The notes beneath the pieces are model-generated. The model was not told where the DNA came from. It did no database searches and saw only the letters and a list, made by a program, of their open reading frames with translations. 64,000 nt of DNA, taken from NCBI GenBank assembly GCA_964394085.1, contig CAYMWF010000022.1, forward strand, positions 11,084 to 75,083, written 5' to 3'. This document shows, piece by piece, positions 26,181-35,946 of the stretch (positions are counted from its first letter, which is position 1; every line of letters starts with the position of its first letter). Origin of the DNA: CAYMWF01 sp964394085 [NCBI: uncultured Gemmatimonadota bacterium]. GTDB lineage: Bacteria; GCA-2686955; CAYMWF01. The position numbers were made by a program, and so were the translations under genes.

Positions 26181-27392
26181 GTGGCGGTACGGAATTATAA
26201 TATGCCCTCAAAGCAATTCTCTCTAAAAGAATTTCCAAAGAAAATCTGCTTCGTATCGTTAAACGCATACCCGGTTCTCACCAGGAGCGGTATCCGTTTC
26301 GCTGGCGGCGCGGAACTTCAGGAATCTCTACTTGCCAGAGAACTTACGACACGGGGTGCGGATGTTAGTTTTATCACCCTGGACCTCGAAGACGGCATGG
26401 AGACTCATGTAGACGGTATTAGAATAATTCCTTCATTCAAACCGAAAGAGGGAATCCCGATCTTCAGATTTCTGCATCCCCGATACACCTCTATCTGGAA
26501 AGCATTGAAGAAAGCGGATGCTGACATTTATTATCAGAGGACCGCATCGGTGCTGACAGCATATGTGAGCAGATTCGCCAGAATTCATGGCAAAAAATCG
26601 ATCCATGCAATTTCACACGATCGAGAGGTTGGAGGTGATCTCAGGTTCTTGAATATTAGGGACCGGATGCTATACAAGTATGGCTTGAAGAATGTTGATC
26701 ACATAATCGTTCAATCAAAATCTCAACGTGAAAACCTGCGAAAGAACTTTAACAGAGACGGCATCTTTCTATCGAACGGGATAAAAATTCCGGGTTTCAT
26801 CCCTGAGTTCAAGAGGGAGGGTTCCGTAATCTGGGTTGCAACTTTACGCCCGTGGAAACGGCCGGAACTTTTCCTCGAGCTGGCCGAATCCCTCCCAGAC
26901 ATTCCATTTCTTATGGCAGGCGGTCCGGACCCTAAATTCCCGTATATTTTTGAAGAATGCCGCCGGCGAGCCGAGTCGATCCCCAATCTTGACTTTTGCG
27001 GATATGTTCCGGTTCAGGAGATAGGACGCCTGTTCAACGAGGCGGTTCTGTTCGTTAACACCTCCGAACGGGAGGGATTCCCGAACACCTATCTCCAAGC
27101 CTGGGTGCACGGGATGCCGGTGATAAGCCTGGGGGTCGATCCGGACGGGATTATAAGCCGAAAGCGTCTCGGCGCGATATGCGGCTCTTTTCGCGATTTG
27201 CAAACTTACATACGTCTATACTTCCGGAATGACAATCTAAGGGAACACGCGGGTCAGCGAGCCTGGAACCACGTGAAAGAGCATCATGATATTCGGATGC
27301 TGACCGAGAAGTTCATATCGCATTTCGAGCCGATCAAGCAGATTACCACAACAGACAGTCTGATTGTTGACAGCAAGGAGTTAATGAATTGA
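26181..27392 (+). CDS. GT4-type glycosyltransferase, 403 aa
   Basis: A cytoplasmic retaining GT4 (GT-B fold) transferase. The N-domain begins KICFVSLNAYPVLTR, then FAGGAELQESLLARELTTRGADVSFIT. The C-domain has VIWVATLRPWKRPELFLELA, MAGGPD and the donor-site ending FVNTSEREGFPNTYLQAWVHGMPVISL. The EREGFPN stretch is the E-x7-E-type motif of the family. I placed the start at GTG 26181, eight bases after the G tract; ATG 26202 is also possible. Its stop overlaps the next epimerase start (TTGA). Sugar and acceptor cannot be deduced. Confidence 0.85.
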   Translation: MAVRNYNMPSKQFSLKEFPKKICFVSLNAYPVLTRSGIRFAGGAELQESLLARELTTRGADVSFITLDLEDGMETHVDGIRIIPSFKPKEGIPIFRFLHPRYTSIWKALKKADADIYYQRTASVLTAYVSRFARIHGKKSIHAISHDREVGGDLRFLNIRDRMLYKYGLKNVDHIIVQSKSQRENLRKNFNRDGIFLSNGIKIPGFIPEFKREGSVIWVATLRPWKRPELFLELAESLPDIPFLMAGGPDPKFPYIFEECRRRAESIPNLDFCGYVPVQEIGRLFNEAVLFVNTSEREGFPNTYLQAWVHGMPVISLGVDPDGIISRKRLGAICGSFRDLQTYIRLYFRNDNLREHAGQRAWNHVKEHHDIRMLTEKFISHFEPIKQITTTDSLIVDSKELMN

Positions 27393-28366
27393 ATAGATCC
27401 AAAGCACTGGTAACGGGAGGTGCGGGTTTCATAGGGAGCCATCTTGTCGAGCGACTGCTGGAGGGCATGACTGAAGTTGTTGTAGCCGATAACCTGTCGA
27501 ACAGCTCCGGAGAAAATCTTGAAGCGGTAAAACAGGATATTTCATTTATCAAAATCGATACAAGGTCGGAAAGCTTCTTCGATTTTCTGGAGGAAGAGTC
27601 ATTCGACGTGATTTTTCATCTTGCGGGAAACGCATATGTTCCCCCGTCCGTTCGCGACCCTCGCTATGATCTCGATCTTAATTTTTCACCATTGTTCAGA
27701 ATTCTGGAATTCTTAAAAGAACGACAGTCGGACACGGCGCTCATTTTCACCTCATCGGCCGCCGTGTATGGTAATCCGCTCTATCTTCCAATAAAAGAGA
27801 TCCACCCGACGGTACCGATTTCTCCATACGGTGTAGGCAAACTCGCCGGTGAAAGATACATGGCCGTTTTTTCCGAGTTGTACGGCCTGAGGACCGCTTC
27901 TGTGAGACTCTTTTCCATATACGGTCCGCGCCAGGAGAAACAGCTCGTTTACGACTTCATGGTGAAACTGAGGAAAACGTCCGGTTTGCTCGAAGTTCTC
28001 GGTAACGGAAGACAGACCCGGGATCTGGTATATGTCAAGGATGTGGCCGGGGCTCTTTGCACAGTATGGGAAAATGGAAAACTGGCCGGGGAAGTATACA
28101 ATATAGCAACAGGAAAAGAAAATTCGACAGCGGAAATCGCACAAGCGGTAACTGAATCGATGGGGTTCCAGCCGAATATCACTTTCACCGGAAAAACAAG
28201 GGGTGGTGATCCGGAAAGATGGTGTGGTGATAACGAACAACTGGCGAAGATCGGTTTCAAGAAATTCATGCCTTTGAGGGAGGGTCTTGAAGAAACGGTC
28301 CGCTGGTTCGGCTCATGTTTCGGGGCGACAACCCTGAAAAAGTGGACTGATCCGGCGAGCCATTGA
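27389..28366 (+). CDS. GalE-type NAD-dependent epimerase/dehydratase, 325 aa
   Basis: An extended SDR. The NAD motif is [19 protein letters not shown], the catalytic pair TSSAAVYGNPLYLP and SPYGVGKLAGERY (Tyr/Lys), and the substrate loop RLFSIYGPRQEKQLVYDFM. VYNIATGKENSTAEIA and DPERWCGDNEQL are typical of GalE-like proteins of glycan loci. The TTG start overlaps the upstream GT4 stop (TTGA) and has AAGGAG eight bases upstream, so it is cotranslated. It is one of seven extended SDRs in the window. The exact epimerisation or dehydration reaction is not determinable. Confidence 0.83.
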   Translation: MNRSKALVTGGAGFIGSHLVERLLEGMTEVVVADNLSNSSGENLEAVKQDISFIKIDTRSESFFDFLEEESFDVIFHLAGNAYVPPSVRDPRYDLDLNFSPLFRILEFLKERQSDTALIFTSSAAVYGNPLYLPIKEIHPTVPISPYGVGKLAGERYMAVFSELYGLRTASVRLFSIYGPRQEKQLVYDFMVKLRKTSGLLEVLGNGRQTRDLVYVKDVAGALCTVWENGKLAGEVYNIATGKENSTAEIAQAVTESMGFQPNITFTGKTRGGDPERWCGDNEQLAKIGFKKFMPLREGLEETVRWFGSCFGATTLKKWTDPASH

Positions 28367-28447
28367 TACGGAACACCAAATTCGCCCGGTTCGCTGAGTA
28401 TGAATAATCGAGGAAGGGCTGATTCCTGAACAAATTAGGATAGGACG

Positions 28448-30862
28448 ATGAAAAAAATACTTATCACAGGTGAATACCCTTTGGCTGAAAACCGCCGCAG
28501 GGGAGGAATAGAAACAGTTACATTCAATACCGCGGAAAGTCTTTCCCGAGAAACAACATTTGATGTGCATGTACTATGTATTAGAGAAGGGCTTTTATCA
28601 GCTAGAGAACGTCGGGTTGGAAACGTAACCGTTCATGAGATTCCCGGGCTTCCCTTGCCGCACAGCATCACCATGTACACCTGGGATTATTTTTTGCTCC
28701 GCAGGGCCATCCGGCAGATCAACCCTGATTTTATCCATGCCCAGAGTCAGGACAGGTATGCCCTGGCGGCGATAAGATCGGGAATTCCCATGGTTATGTC
28801 AATCCATGGTCTTTTTTTCAAACAAAGTGAACTTCTCGAGGGTTCTGCGATTGGCCGTTATGTACGGAAATTTCTGTGGAACCGCATTGAAAGGTACTGT
28901 ATACGGCGGGCACCCTCCGTGATCGTGATGAACGAATACGTGGGAGCCGTCGCTCGCAAGCTGGCGCGCGGCGATGTTCACTTTGTCCACAATCCAATCA
29001 ACGATGCGTACTTCCTCGAATCCGGCATTCGAATGAATAAAGATCCATCCACGGGTAACACTGTGCTTTTCGCGGGAATGATTAGCAAAAGAAAATATCT
29101 CGAGAAGCTGCTCGAAGTCGCAAGTTTGGTTATCGACAGGAATCCGAACGTAAGATTCAGAGTTGCCGGCAAAGCACAGGATAAGCAATACTACCGGGAG
29201 ATCGTTCAGCTTTCGAAAAAACTGGGAATCGCGGAAAGAGTGGATTTCCTGGGCTTTATTCCCGAAACAGAACTGATAGAAGAATATAAAGGGGCGGACC
29301 TGTTTGTCTTGACGTCCAAGGAAGATACATCACCTATGGCTGTTGCTCAGGCAATGGCGGCCGGTTTGCCGGTGGTGGCTTCACGTATCGGTGGAATCCC
29401 GGAATTGATCGAGGATGGGGTCACGGGTTTTCTCGGAGATAACGACCGACCTGAAGGCCTGGCCCGTTCTATTCTCGAGATTCTACAAGATCCTCTGCTT
29501 CGGTCTCGCCTTGGTTCCAGTGCTGCGGAGAAAGCTTCCGAGCTTTTCACTGAGAGGGCGGTATCGAAGCGGCTCGAGAAAATTTACGAGACAAGCAGAA
29601 ATGCTCAAACAAAAACTGCAAAGAAATCCACTCGTTCAAAGAAATTTAAGGGTAAAGCATTTGACGGCTTTGAAATAAAAGAAAAGAACGGCTCCCTGAA
29701 AAATCAGAAGACCGAGAGAAAAACCAAGATATTGATTGTAGGTCCTGTCTCTCCACCGTTCGGAGGAGTAGAGAGTGTTGTTGAGACCCTTCTTGGCTCC
29801 GAATTGGCCCATAACTACCGGCTGTACCACCTTTCCACCAGGAAAAAACTCGGTACCAGCGCAGCGAAGGGTAGATTCGGCTTTTCGAACATACTCTACG
29901 GTTTTTACCATATTCTGAAGATACTTTACTACATCATCATGATCCGTCCAGCCCTGGTTCATATGCCGGTAACTTCAAATCTGCCAGGTTTCACCAGGGA
30001 TGCGCTGTTCATCAAGATATGCTCACTGTTCCGCTGTCCTGTCACCGGGCACCTGCATGGAGGTTCTTTCGACAAGTTTCTTCTCAAGGCCTCTTCGCGG
30101 AAGCGCAGATTCATCCTGCGCTCTCTCGGCAGCCTTCATACCCTCATCGTGCTCTCACGATATTGGAAAGAATTGCTGGAAGCAGATCTGCCGGATACAA
30201 AAATTACGATTGTACACAATGCCATCGGGCCGGAATGGTTGATTAAGGCTAAAGGAAGAAACTCAGAATCGATCACCGTCCTGTTCGTCGGCAGTTTAGG
30301 GAAGCGGAAAGGGGTGTTCGAAATCTTAAAAGCCGCGGAAATCCTGGGTAGAGATCGTGACGATATCCACTTCAACATCGTAGGCACCGAGGAGCGTCTG
30401 GGAGAAAAGGAGCAACTCGATGCTTTGTTCGTCGATCTTGGATTGAGCGACGAGCAGGTGAGTTTCCCGGGGGCTCTATATGGTGAAGATAAAATGAATG
30501 CTTACAGGGATGCTGATATTTTCATTCTTCCTGCGTACAATGAGGCCTTCCCTATTGTGATATTAGAGGCTTTTGGCAGCGGTCTTCCCGTGATATCGTG
30601 CCCCGTTGGTTCAATTCCCGAGGTAATCAAGGATGGCGAAAACGGGTATCTCGTAGAGCCGGGTGATTACAATTCCCTGGCGGCCCGGATAAGGCATCTC
30701 GCCGATAACAGGCATCTGAGAATTCGGATGGGAAAATACAATCAGAAGGTGCTTGAAGAAAACTATATCGCTGAGAGAATGGTAGAGCGTATCGATAGTG
30801 TTTATCGTTCTATTCTTGGGTTGACCAAAACAAATAACGAGCGGAGTTTATCTATCCGGTAG
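28448..30862 (+). CDS. Double GT4 glycosyltransferase fusion, 804 aa
   Basis: Two complete GT-B/GT4 glycosyltransferases in one polypeptide. Unit 1 (residues 1-375) has ILITGEYPLAENRRRGGIETV, VLFAGMISKRKYLEKLLEVA and the donor motif TSKEDTSPMAVAQAMAAGLPVVAS. Unit 2 (about 428-804) restarts with ILIVGPVSPPFGGVESV and has VLFVGSLGKRKGVFEILKAA and PAYNEAFPIVILEAFGSGLPVIS. A highly charged Lys-rich linker (about residues 376-427) joins them. Ordinary GT4 proteins are 350-420 aa. Two successive sugar additions by one protein are a reasonable inference. AGGATAGG precedes the ATG. There is no in-frame stop or frameshift between the units. Confidence 0.88.
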   Translation: MKKILITGEYPLAENRRRGGIETVTFNTAESLSRETTFDVHVLCIREGLLSARERRVGNVTVHEIPGLPLPHSITMYTWDYFLLRRAIRQINPDFIHAQSQDRYALAAIRSGIPMVMSIHGLFFKQSELLEGSAIGRYVRKFLWNRIERYCIRRAPSVIVMNEYVGAVARKLARGDVHFVHNPINDAYFLESGIRMNKDPSTGNTVLFAGMISKRKYLEKLLEVASLVIDRNPNVRFRVAGKAQDKQYYREIVQLSKKLGIAERVDFLGFIPETELIEEYKGADLFVLTSKEDTSPMAVAQAMAAGLPVVASRIGGIPELIEDGVTGFLGDNDRPEGLARSILEILQDPLLRSRLGSSAAEKASELFTERAVSKRLEKIYETSRNAQTKTAKKSTRSKKFKGKAFDGFEIKEKNGSLKNQKTERKTKILIVGPVSPPFGGVESVVETLLGSELAHNYRLYHLSTRKKLGTSAAKGRFGFSNILYGFYHILKILYYIIMIRPALVHMPVTSNLPGFTRDALFIKICSLFRCPVTGHLHGGSFDKFLLKASSRKRRFILRSLGSLHTLIVLSRYWKELLEADLPDTKITIVHNAIGPEWLIKAKGRNSESITVLFVGSLGKRKGVFEILKAAEILGRDRDDIHFNIVGTEERLGEKEQLDALFVDLGLSDEQVSFPGALYGEDKMNAYRDADIFILPAYNEAFPIVILEAFGSGLPVISCPVGSIPEVIKDGENGYLVEPGDYNSLAARIRHLADNRHLRIRMGKYNQKVLEENYIAERMVERIDSVYRSILGLTKTNNERSLSIR

Positions 30863-31042
30863 AAATCGTCCGATGCAGTGCCGGAATTAGCAGGATTTAA
30901 AAGCAACCTCAAAGCCCGGACTGACTCCGTACCGAAATCCTGATAGAGAATCCAGACTATCCGGCCTGGTAATACCGAACCGGTAAACACGGGCTGGGAA
31001 GCGTCTTTCAACGGATAGTTTCTTATTTGAGAAGGGGGAAAC

Positions 31043-32359
31043 GTGAACATCAGCATTTTCGGACTCGGTTATGTAGGAGTGGTTTCAGCTGCGTGCCTTT
31101 CTTCTCTCGGCCACAAAATAGTTGGTGTGGATGTACACGAATCCAAAGTTGATCTCATCAATAAGGGTACCGCCCCTGTGATCGAGGCTCGACTTCCAGA
31201 ACTAATAAAAGAAAATGTGGCTCAGGGACGAATTGTCGCAACCATGAACCCGGAAGAAGCCGTCCGGGAAACCGAATTGAGTCTGATCTGCGTCGGAACG
31301 CCATCCCGCCCCAATGGGTCGCTCAACCTGGAACATGTTTTCAATGTTTGCAGGCAGATCGGAGATGCACTTGCATCAAAATCTTCATATCATGCCGTTG
31401 CTCTCAGAAGCACCGCATTACCAGGTACATCCAGTGAAATGCTGGAAGTCCTGACCTCGAAATCCGGTAAGACGGCGCCAGAGGAAATTGGCGTATGCTA
31501 CAATCCAGAGTTTCTTAGAGAAGGATCCGCCGTCGACGATTTCTATCATCCTCCATTTACCGTGATAGGTGCCGAGGATAACAAGGTGGCAGAACTCCTG
31601 GAACGCTGCTACCGGGAAATCGAGGCCCCTGTAAGAAGGCTTCCTCTCAAGGCATCGGAATTGATCAAATACGCATCCAACTCGTTTCATGCATTAAAGG
31701 TTGCATTCGCCAATGAAGTCGGCTCGATTTGCAAGGCGATGGATATTGACAGCAGAATACTGATGAAACTGTTTATCGAGGATGACAAGTTGAATACCTC
31801 CGGAGCTTACCTGATGCCCGGATTCGCTTACGGCGGTTCCTGTCTGCCTAAGGATGTCCGTGCATTGGCCTATCATGCAAAAGAAAGGGACATCGAAGTA
31901 CCGGTAATTTCGTCGATTCAGGATTCGAATGCGGGTCATGTCGCCAGAGGGCTCGATCTGGTCATGGCCGACGGTCGGAAACAAGTCGGGATAGCGGGTT
32001 TGAGTTTCAAAGGAGGAACGGACGATATACGTGAGAGTCCTGTTCTGGGTTTGGCGGAAACGTTGCTCGGGAAGGGCTATCCCCTTCGGATTTACGACCG
32101 GAATATTAATCTATCCGCCCTGGTGGGCGCCAACAGGGAATTCCTCGAACGAAAAATCCCCCACATCACCGCCATCATGGTCGACACTCTGGAAGAACTA
32201 GTTGCTTTCTCCGAAGTTATCGTTATTGGTAACAACGACAAAGATCTAGACAGGTTACCCGCGCTTACACCTGACAGTGCCCGTATAATCGATCTTGTTG
32301 GAATATCCGGGGAGGCTCGTAATAAGCTGAAAGCACGGTACGATGGAATCTGCTGGTAG
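31043..32359 (+). CDS. algD: AlgD-type GDP-mannose 6-dehydrogenase, 438 aa
   Basis: An NAD-dependent four-electron dehydrogenase oxidising a nucleotide sugar to its uronic acid. Seen: ISIFGLGYVGVVSAACL (NAD site), RSTALPGTSSEML, NPEFLREGSAVDDF, ELIKYASNSFHALKVAFANEVG, the catalytic Cys in FAYGGSCLPKDVRAL and FKGGTDDIRESP. The length, the YGGSCLPKDVRAL context, the segment KIPHITAIMVDTLEELV and the final GICW match my memory of Pseudomonas AlgD more closely than UDP-glucose dehydrogenases. It therefore probably makes GDP-mannuronate. UDP-glucose specificity is the alternative. GTG has AAGGGGGAAAC upstream. Its end overlaps the phosphodiesterase gene by 17 bases. Confidence 0.82.
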   Translation: MNISIFGLGYVGVVSAACLSSLGHKIVGVDVHESKVDLINKGTAPVIEARLPELIKENVAQGRIVATMNPEEAVRETELSLICVGTPSRPNGSLNLEHVFNVCRQIGDALASKSSYHAVALRSTALPGTSSEMLEVLTSKSGKTAPEEIGVCYNPEFLREGSAVDDFYHPPFTVIGAEDNKVAELLERCYREIEAPVRRLPLKASELIKYASNSFHALKVAFANEVGSICKAMDIDSRILMKLFIEDDKLNTSGAYLMPGFAYGGSCLPKDVRALAYHAKERDIEVPVISSIQDSNAGHVARGLDLVMADGRKQVGIAGLSFKGGTDDIRESPVLGLAETLLGKGYPLRIYDRNINLSALVGANREFLERKIPHITAIMVDTLEELVAFSEVIVIGNNDKDLDRLPALTPDSARIIDLVGISGEARNKLKARYDGICW

Positions 32360-34712
32360 CAGTAAAGTAACCAGGGAGCGATTCAAGCAGGCGCTTGCCC
32401 TTGCTTTCCTGACGTCTGTTGTTTCCATCTGTGCGGGAGCAGTCGTCGGTCTGGTTATTGCCGGAAGGGGCGATCTTACGAGACTGACCAGGTTCTTTAC
32501 TGCATATTACTTCGGCATGGGTTACGGCATTGCCGGATTTATCGCCGGCGCCGTCTGGGGATTGACAGGGCGGAATATCCCCAGGATCGATAAAATCTCA
32601 GTGCGGTGGACTTTTGCGCCTGCATTGATAGCGGGTACTGCAGCATTCTACACGGGTTTGCAGAGAATATACCGTCTTTACAGCCGATCCGGTCTTATCG
32701 ATAAAACCGACGTGACGGAGATGATCGTTCTGCTTGCAGGCGTGGCGTTAATAGTCTGTATCGTGTCGGTTGCCGGTCTCGAACTTGTCGTTTATCTTTT
32801 TAAGAGCAAGCGCCTCTTTCCCGCCTGTGTCATTCTCGCCCTCACGCCATTTGTTTTTCTTGCGCCGATAGTAAAGAGCAGCATAGATTTCAAAACCGAG
32901 CGTTTTGATTCCAATAATCTTGCAGGCTCTTACCCGGGTGGACGGATTCTACTGCTTGGATTGGATGGTGCGGATTGGAACCTGCTCGATCCGCTTGTCG
33001 CAAGTGGTGAGCTGCCTGGTTTCGCTGAGTTGATTGAGTCGAGTGTCACCGCACCACTCATTTCGATGTATATGTTCTCTCCACAGAGCTGGACATCCAT
33101 CGGAACCGGGTGTTATCGGGACAAACATGGGGTATATGATTTTCAGGTCATCGAATATCCCGACGGCGAAAGACGGGCGGCTCAGGAAGTACCTCTGGGT
33201 GAATATGTGGTTAAGGCATATGACAGAGTTATTCAGGCATCAATGGTTGCTCTTGAGAGAACCCGCAAAAACCGGGGTGTCGAACTTCTCGGCCTGGTAC
33301 CCGATTTTTTCCATAAGCTGGTGATTCGTCCGGTCCTGGAAACAGCTTTTCCGATCGAGAACAGAACCGGAGGACGCCTGAGCGCTACAAGCTTTAATGA
33401 TGTCGGTGCGCCGTTTCTCTGGGAATGTTTTCAGGCGGCCGGGGCCGCCTGCGGGGTTGTGAACTGGTTGAACTCCACCCCGGCGGACCCGGAACACGGC
33501 TGGATCATATCAGGAGCGGCAGGGGTGGAGCGGGTGCCTACGTACAGCCGCCCCGAATCAAAGTTCTACGAGATAAATGAATACTGGAGGAAACACCGGA
33601 CCGTATGGCTTGGTCCGGAATTGACGCCTTGCGCCGATTCCCTTCTCGCCTGGCGGATTGAAGACGCTGTTGATGCTCAGGATGCCAGCCTTGCACTTGA
33701 CGAGGCGGCGGTGCGTAGTTTCGGGGAGGCCGAAGCGGCAAGGGTCGTCATCCCGCAAATTCTCCGGAGACACCAGGATATGGAATTCCTTGCGTGGCCT
33801 CTGTATTTCACGGATGCTCTCGGTCACCGGTTTTGTCATCTCCTCGAACGCCCGGAAGAAGGCAGGCGATATTCCGGGATATACCTGGAAAGTCTGAAAC
33901 GTGTGGATAAGTTGATCCAGGCACTCTTGGATATTGAAGATTTGACTATCTGCATAGTTTCTGATCACGGGATGTCAGAAGTTCCCGCCCAGGAAGACTT
34001 ACCGCTCGATTGGCAAGGTTTCAAATTCGATTTCTCCAGATTGATAACACTTCTTTCGGCAGACCCGTCATCGGAATTGCCTGTAATTATTCCAAAGGTT
34101 ACCAGTGACGGCACATATGTATTCGATCTCGATACTGCCGATGAGAAAGCGGTCTCATGGTGGTTTAATGCTTTAAAATCGGTTACTATAGAATTCGACC
34201 GAAGAGAATCCGCCTTGTTCCAGCACCTGAGATGCGGTCGAAAGGATGAACCTGCGATCCTGGTTGAAGAATTCGCCAGTTTCAAATTCAATGAACTGAG
34301 AGATCTTGACAGCTGGGAGATTAGAAGCCCGAGCGGCTCTTTCGGGGCCTCGGAATTGATTACGGATCTCGGCATCAGATGCCTGCACGGAAGACCGTCA
34401 CCGGATTCACGACGAAAGTTGGGTCGGGAAGGTATATTCATACTTCATGGGTCAAATGTTGAGAAAGGGATTCGGATCGATGCGATAAGAACAGTGGATG
34501 TAGCGCCGACTCTGTTGTATCTTGCAGGGCTTCCGATATCCGACGGAATGGACGGGCTACCGCAATTCGCCTGTTTCGAATCCGACTTTCTCGAGGGCCG
34601 GAAAACGTTCAAAACATCTTACCCGAGGATAGGAGTGCTCGCTCACGGAACCAACCTCGAAGAAACCGAGCAGGTGTCAGAAGCTCTTAGAGCGCTTGGG
34701 TATATCCAGTAG
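32343..34712 (+). CDS. Membrane-anchored AlkP-superfamily phosphodiesterase/nucleotide pyrophosphatase, 789 aa
   Basis: A two-part protein. Five hydrophobic helices fill residues about 15-180 (for example FLTSVVSICAGAVVGLVIAG and MIVLLAGVALIVCIVSVAGL). The rest is an alkaline-phosphatase-fold domain of the type I phosphodiesterase group. Metal and catalytic landmarks: LLLGLDGADWNLLDPL, SPQSWTSIGTGCYRDKHG (Thr nucleophile region), YFTDALGHRFCH, IVSDHGMSEVP and FILHGSNVEKG, then DVAPTLLYLAGLP. It would act on the periplasmic side. It overlaps the AlgD-type gene by 17 bases, so it is in the same operon. Candidate roles are hydrolysis or transfer of phospho-substituents on lipids or glycan. The substrate is unknown. 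Confidence 0.8.
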   Translation: MESAGSSKVTRERFKQALALAFLTSVVSICAGAVVGLVIAGRGDLTRLTRFFTAYYFGMGYGIAGFIAGAVWGLTGRNIPRIDKISVRWTFAPALIAGTAAFYTGLQRIYRLYSRSGLIDKTDVTEMIVLLAGVALIVCIVSVAGLELVVYLFKSKRLFPACVILALTPFVFLAPIVKSSIDFKTERFDSNNLAGSYPGGRILLLGLDGADWNLLDPLVASGELPGFAELIESSVTAPLISMYMFSPQSWTSIGTGCYRDKHGVYDFQVIEYPDGERRAAQEVPLGEYVVKAYDRVIQASMVALERTRKNRGVELLGLVPDFFHKLVIRPVLETAFPIENRTGGRLSATSFNDVGAPFLWECFQAAGAACGVVNWLNSTPADPEHGWIISGAAGVERVPTYSRPESKFYEINEYWRKHRTVWLGPELTPCADSLLAWRIEDAVDAQDASLALDEAAVRSFGEAEAARVVIPQILRRHQDMEFLAWPLYFTDALGHRFCHLLERPEEGRRYSGIYLESLKRVDKLIQALLDIEDLTICIVSDHGMSEVPAQEDLPLDWQGFKFDFSRLITLLSADPSSELPVIIPKVTSDGTYVFDLDTADEKAVSWWFNALKSVTIEFDRRESALFQHLRCGRKDEPAILVEEFASFKFNELRDLDSWEIRSPSGSFGASELITDLGIRCLHGRPSPDSRRKLGREGIFILHGSNVEKGIRIDAIRTVDVAPTLLYLAGLPISDGMDGLPQFACFESDFLEGRKTFKTSYPRIGVLAHGTNLEETEQVSEALRALGYIQ

Positions 34713-34730
34713 TAAAGGACCGGGTAATTT

Positions 34731-35933
34731 ATGCCGGACGATTCTCACAAAACCAGGGTGCTGATCCTTGTCGAGAACCTGTCAGTCCCCTTTGACAGGA
34801 GGGTATGGCAGGAAGCGCTGGCATTAAAAGAGAATGGTTACGATGTCGTTGTGATCTGCCCGAAAATGGTTGACAAGAAAAGCCGCGAGGTTATCAACGA
34901 AATTGAAATCCACCGGTACCCGCTTCCCATTCTTTCCACCAGGAGAATCGGATATCTCTGGGAATATCCTCTGGCTTTCCTCTGTTCATTAGTGCTTTCC
35001 ATAAAAGTTTTTTTGCATAAACCGTTCCATATCATCCATGGATGCAGTCCTCCTGATTTCTTTTTCGCTATCGCACTTGTCTTCAAACCATTCGGTGTTA
35101 AATACGTTTATGATCAACACGATCTTTCTCCTGAAACGTACCAAAGCAGGTTCGGTAGAGATGGCGGGTTTCTTTATTTCGGATTGAAACTGTTCGAGCG
35201 GCTCACATATGCCACAGCTGCAAGAATTATAGCCACGAATAATTCATACCGCAGGGTCGCAATGGAGCGGGGAAAGAGGGCGCCGGATGATGTAGTGGTG
35301 GTCAGGTCGGCGCCGGATTTATCACGATTCAGGCCGGCACGACCGGAGGAAAAGTATAAAAACGGAAAAGAATATCTCGTATGCTATCTGGGCACGATGG
35401 GACCGCAGGACGGTGTTGATTACCTGATCGAATCGATAAACATCCTCGTAAACGAGCTCGGGCACACAAATATTCATTTTACGCTGATAGGCGGCGGCGA
35501 TATGCTGGAATCCCTCAAAAGCCTGACCGCAAAGAGGGGCATCACAGATTATGTCAACTTCACAGGTCGGATTCCTAACGAGGAACTGGTAAAGATCTTA
35601 TCGTCCGCGAGCCTGTGCGCCGCTCCGGATCCGGTTTGCCCCCTGAATACGGCTTCAACAATGAACAAGATTCTCGAATACATGGCTATGGGTAAACCTA
35701 TAGTCTCTTTTAACCTTATTGAAAGCAGGTATTCCGCGGATAGAGCCGCCGTTTATGCCGAGGATAACGACATTACAGATTTCGCCAGGAAAATTGAATG
35801 GCTCCTTCCCCAAAAAGAGCTGCGTGAAGAGATGGGCAGTTACGGCAGGCAACGGCTCGAATCCAAACTTTCGTGGGAGTTCTCCAGGAAGAAATTGCTG
35901 GAATTGTATGATAATCTCGCCGGGATTGCCTGA
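34731..35933 (+). CDS. GT4-type glycosyltransferase (WbuB-like), 400 aa
   Basis: A GT-B fold GT4 transferase. It has VLILVENLSVPFDRRVWQEALAL, a start shared by many WbuB/WcaI-type proteins, and YVYDQHDLSPETYQSRFG. YLVCYLGTMGPQDGVDYLIES opens the C-domain. A basic stretch precedes a hydrophobic segment (YPLAFLCSLVLSIKVFL), suggesting membrane association. The donor end is KILEYMAMGKPIVSFN. AAAGGA precedes the ATG. It lies between the phosphodiesterase and RmlD-like genes on the same strand, 18 bases from the first. Sugar not known. Confidence 0.84.
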   Translation: MPDDSHKTRVLILVENLSVPFDRRVWQEALALKENGYDVVVICPKMVDKKSREVINEIEIHRYPLPILSTRRIGYLWEYPLAFLCSLVLSIKVFLHKPFHIIHGCSPPDFFFAIALVFKPFGVKYVYDQHDLSPETYQSRFGRDGGFLYFGLKLFERLTYATAARIIATNNSYRRVAMERGKRAPDDVVVVRSAPDLSRFRPARPEEKYKNGKEYLVCYLGTMGPQDGVDYLIESINILVNELGHTNIHFTLIGGGDMLESLKSLTAKRGITDYVNFTGRIPNEELVKILSSASLCAAPDPVCPLNTASTMNKILEYMAMGKPIVSFNLIESRYSADRAAVYAEDNDITDFARKIEWLLPQKELREEMGSYGRQRLESKLSWEFSRKKLLELYDNLAGIA

Positions 35934-35946
35934 ACTGAGGTGTGAA

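Noticed and set aside
31043-32359. Reading this gene as UDP-glucose 6-dehydrogenase (ugd)
   Set aside because: Length, YGGSCLPKDVRAL context and GICW end fit AlgD better, although specificity needs an assay.
35719-35946. Upstream extension of the RmlD-like frame
   Set aside because: It overlaps the GT4 coding region in another frame, has low-complexity shadow composition, and precedes the family N-terminus at 35947.
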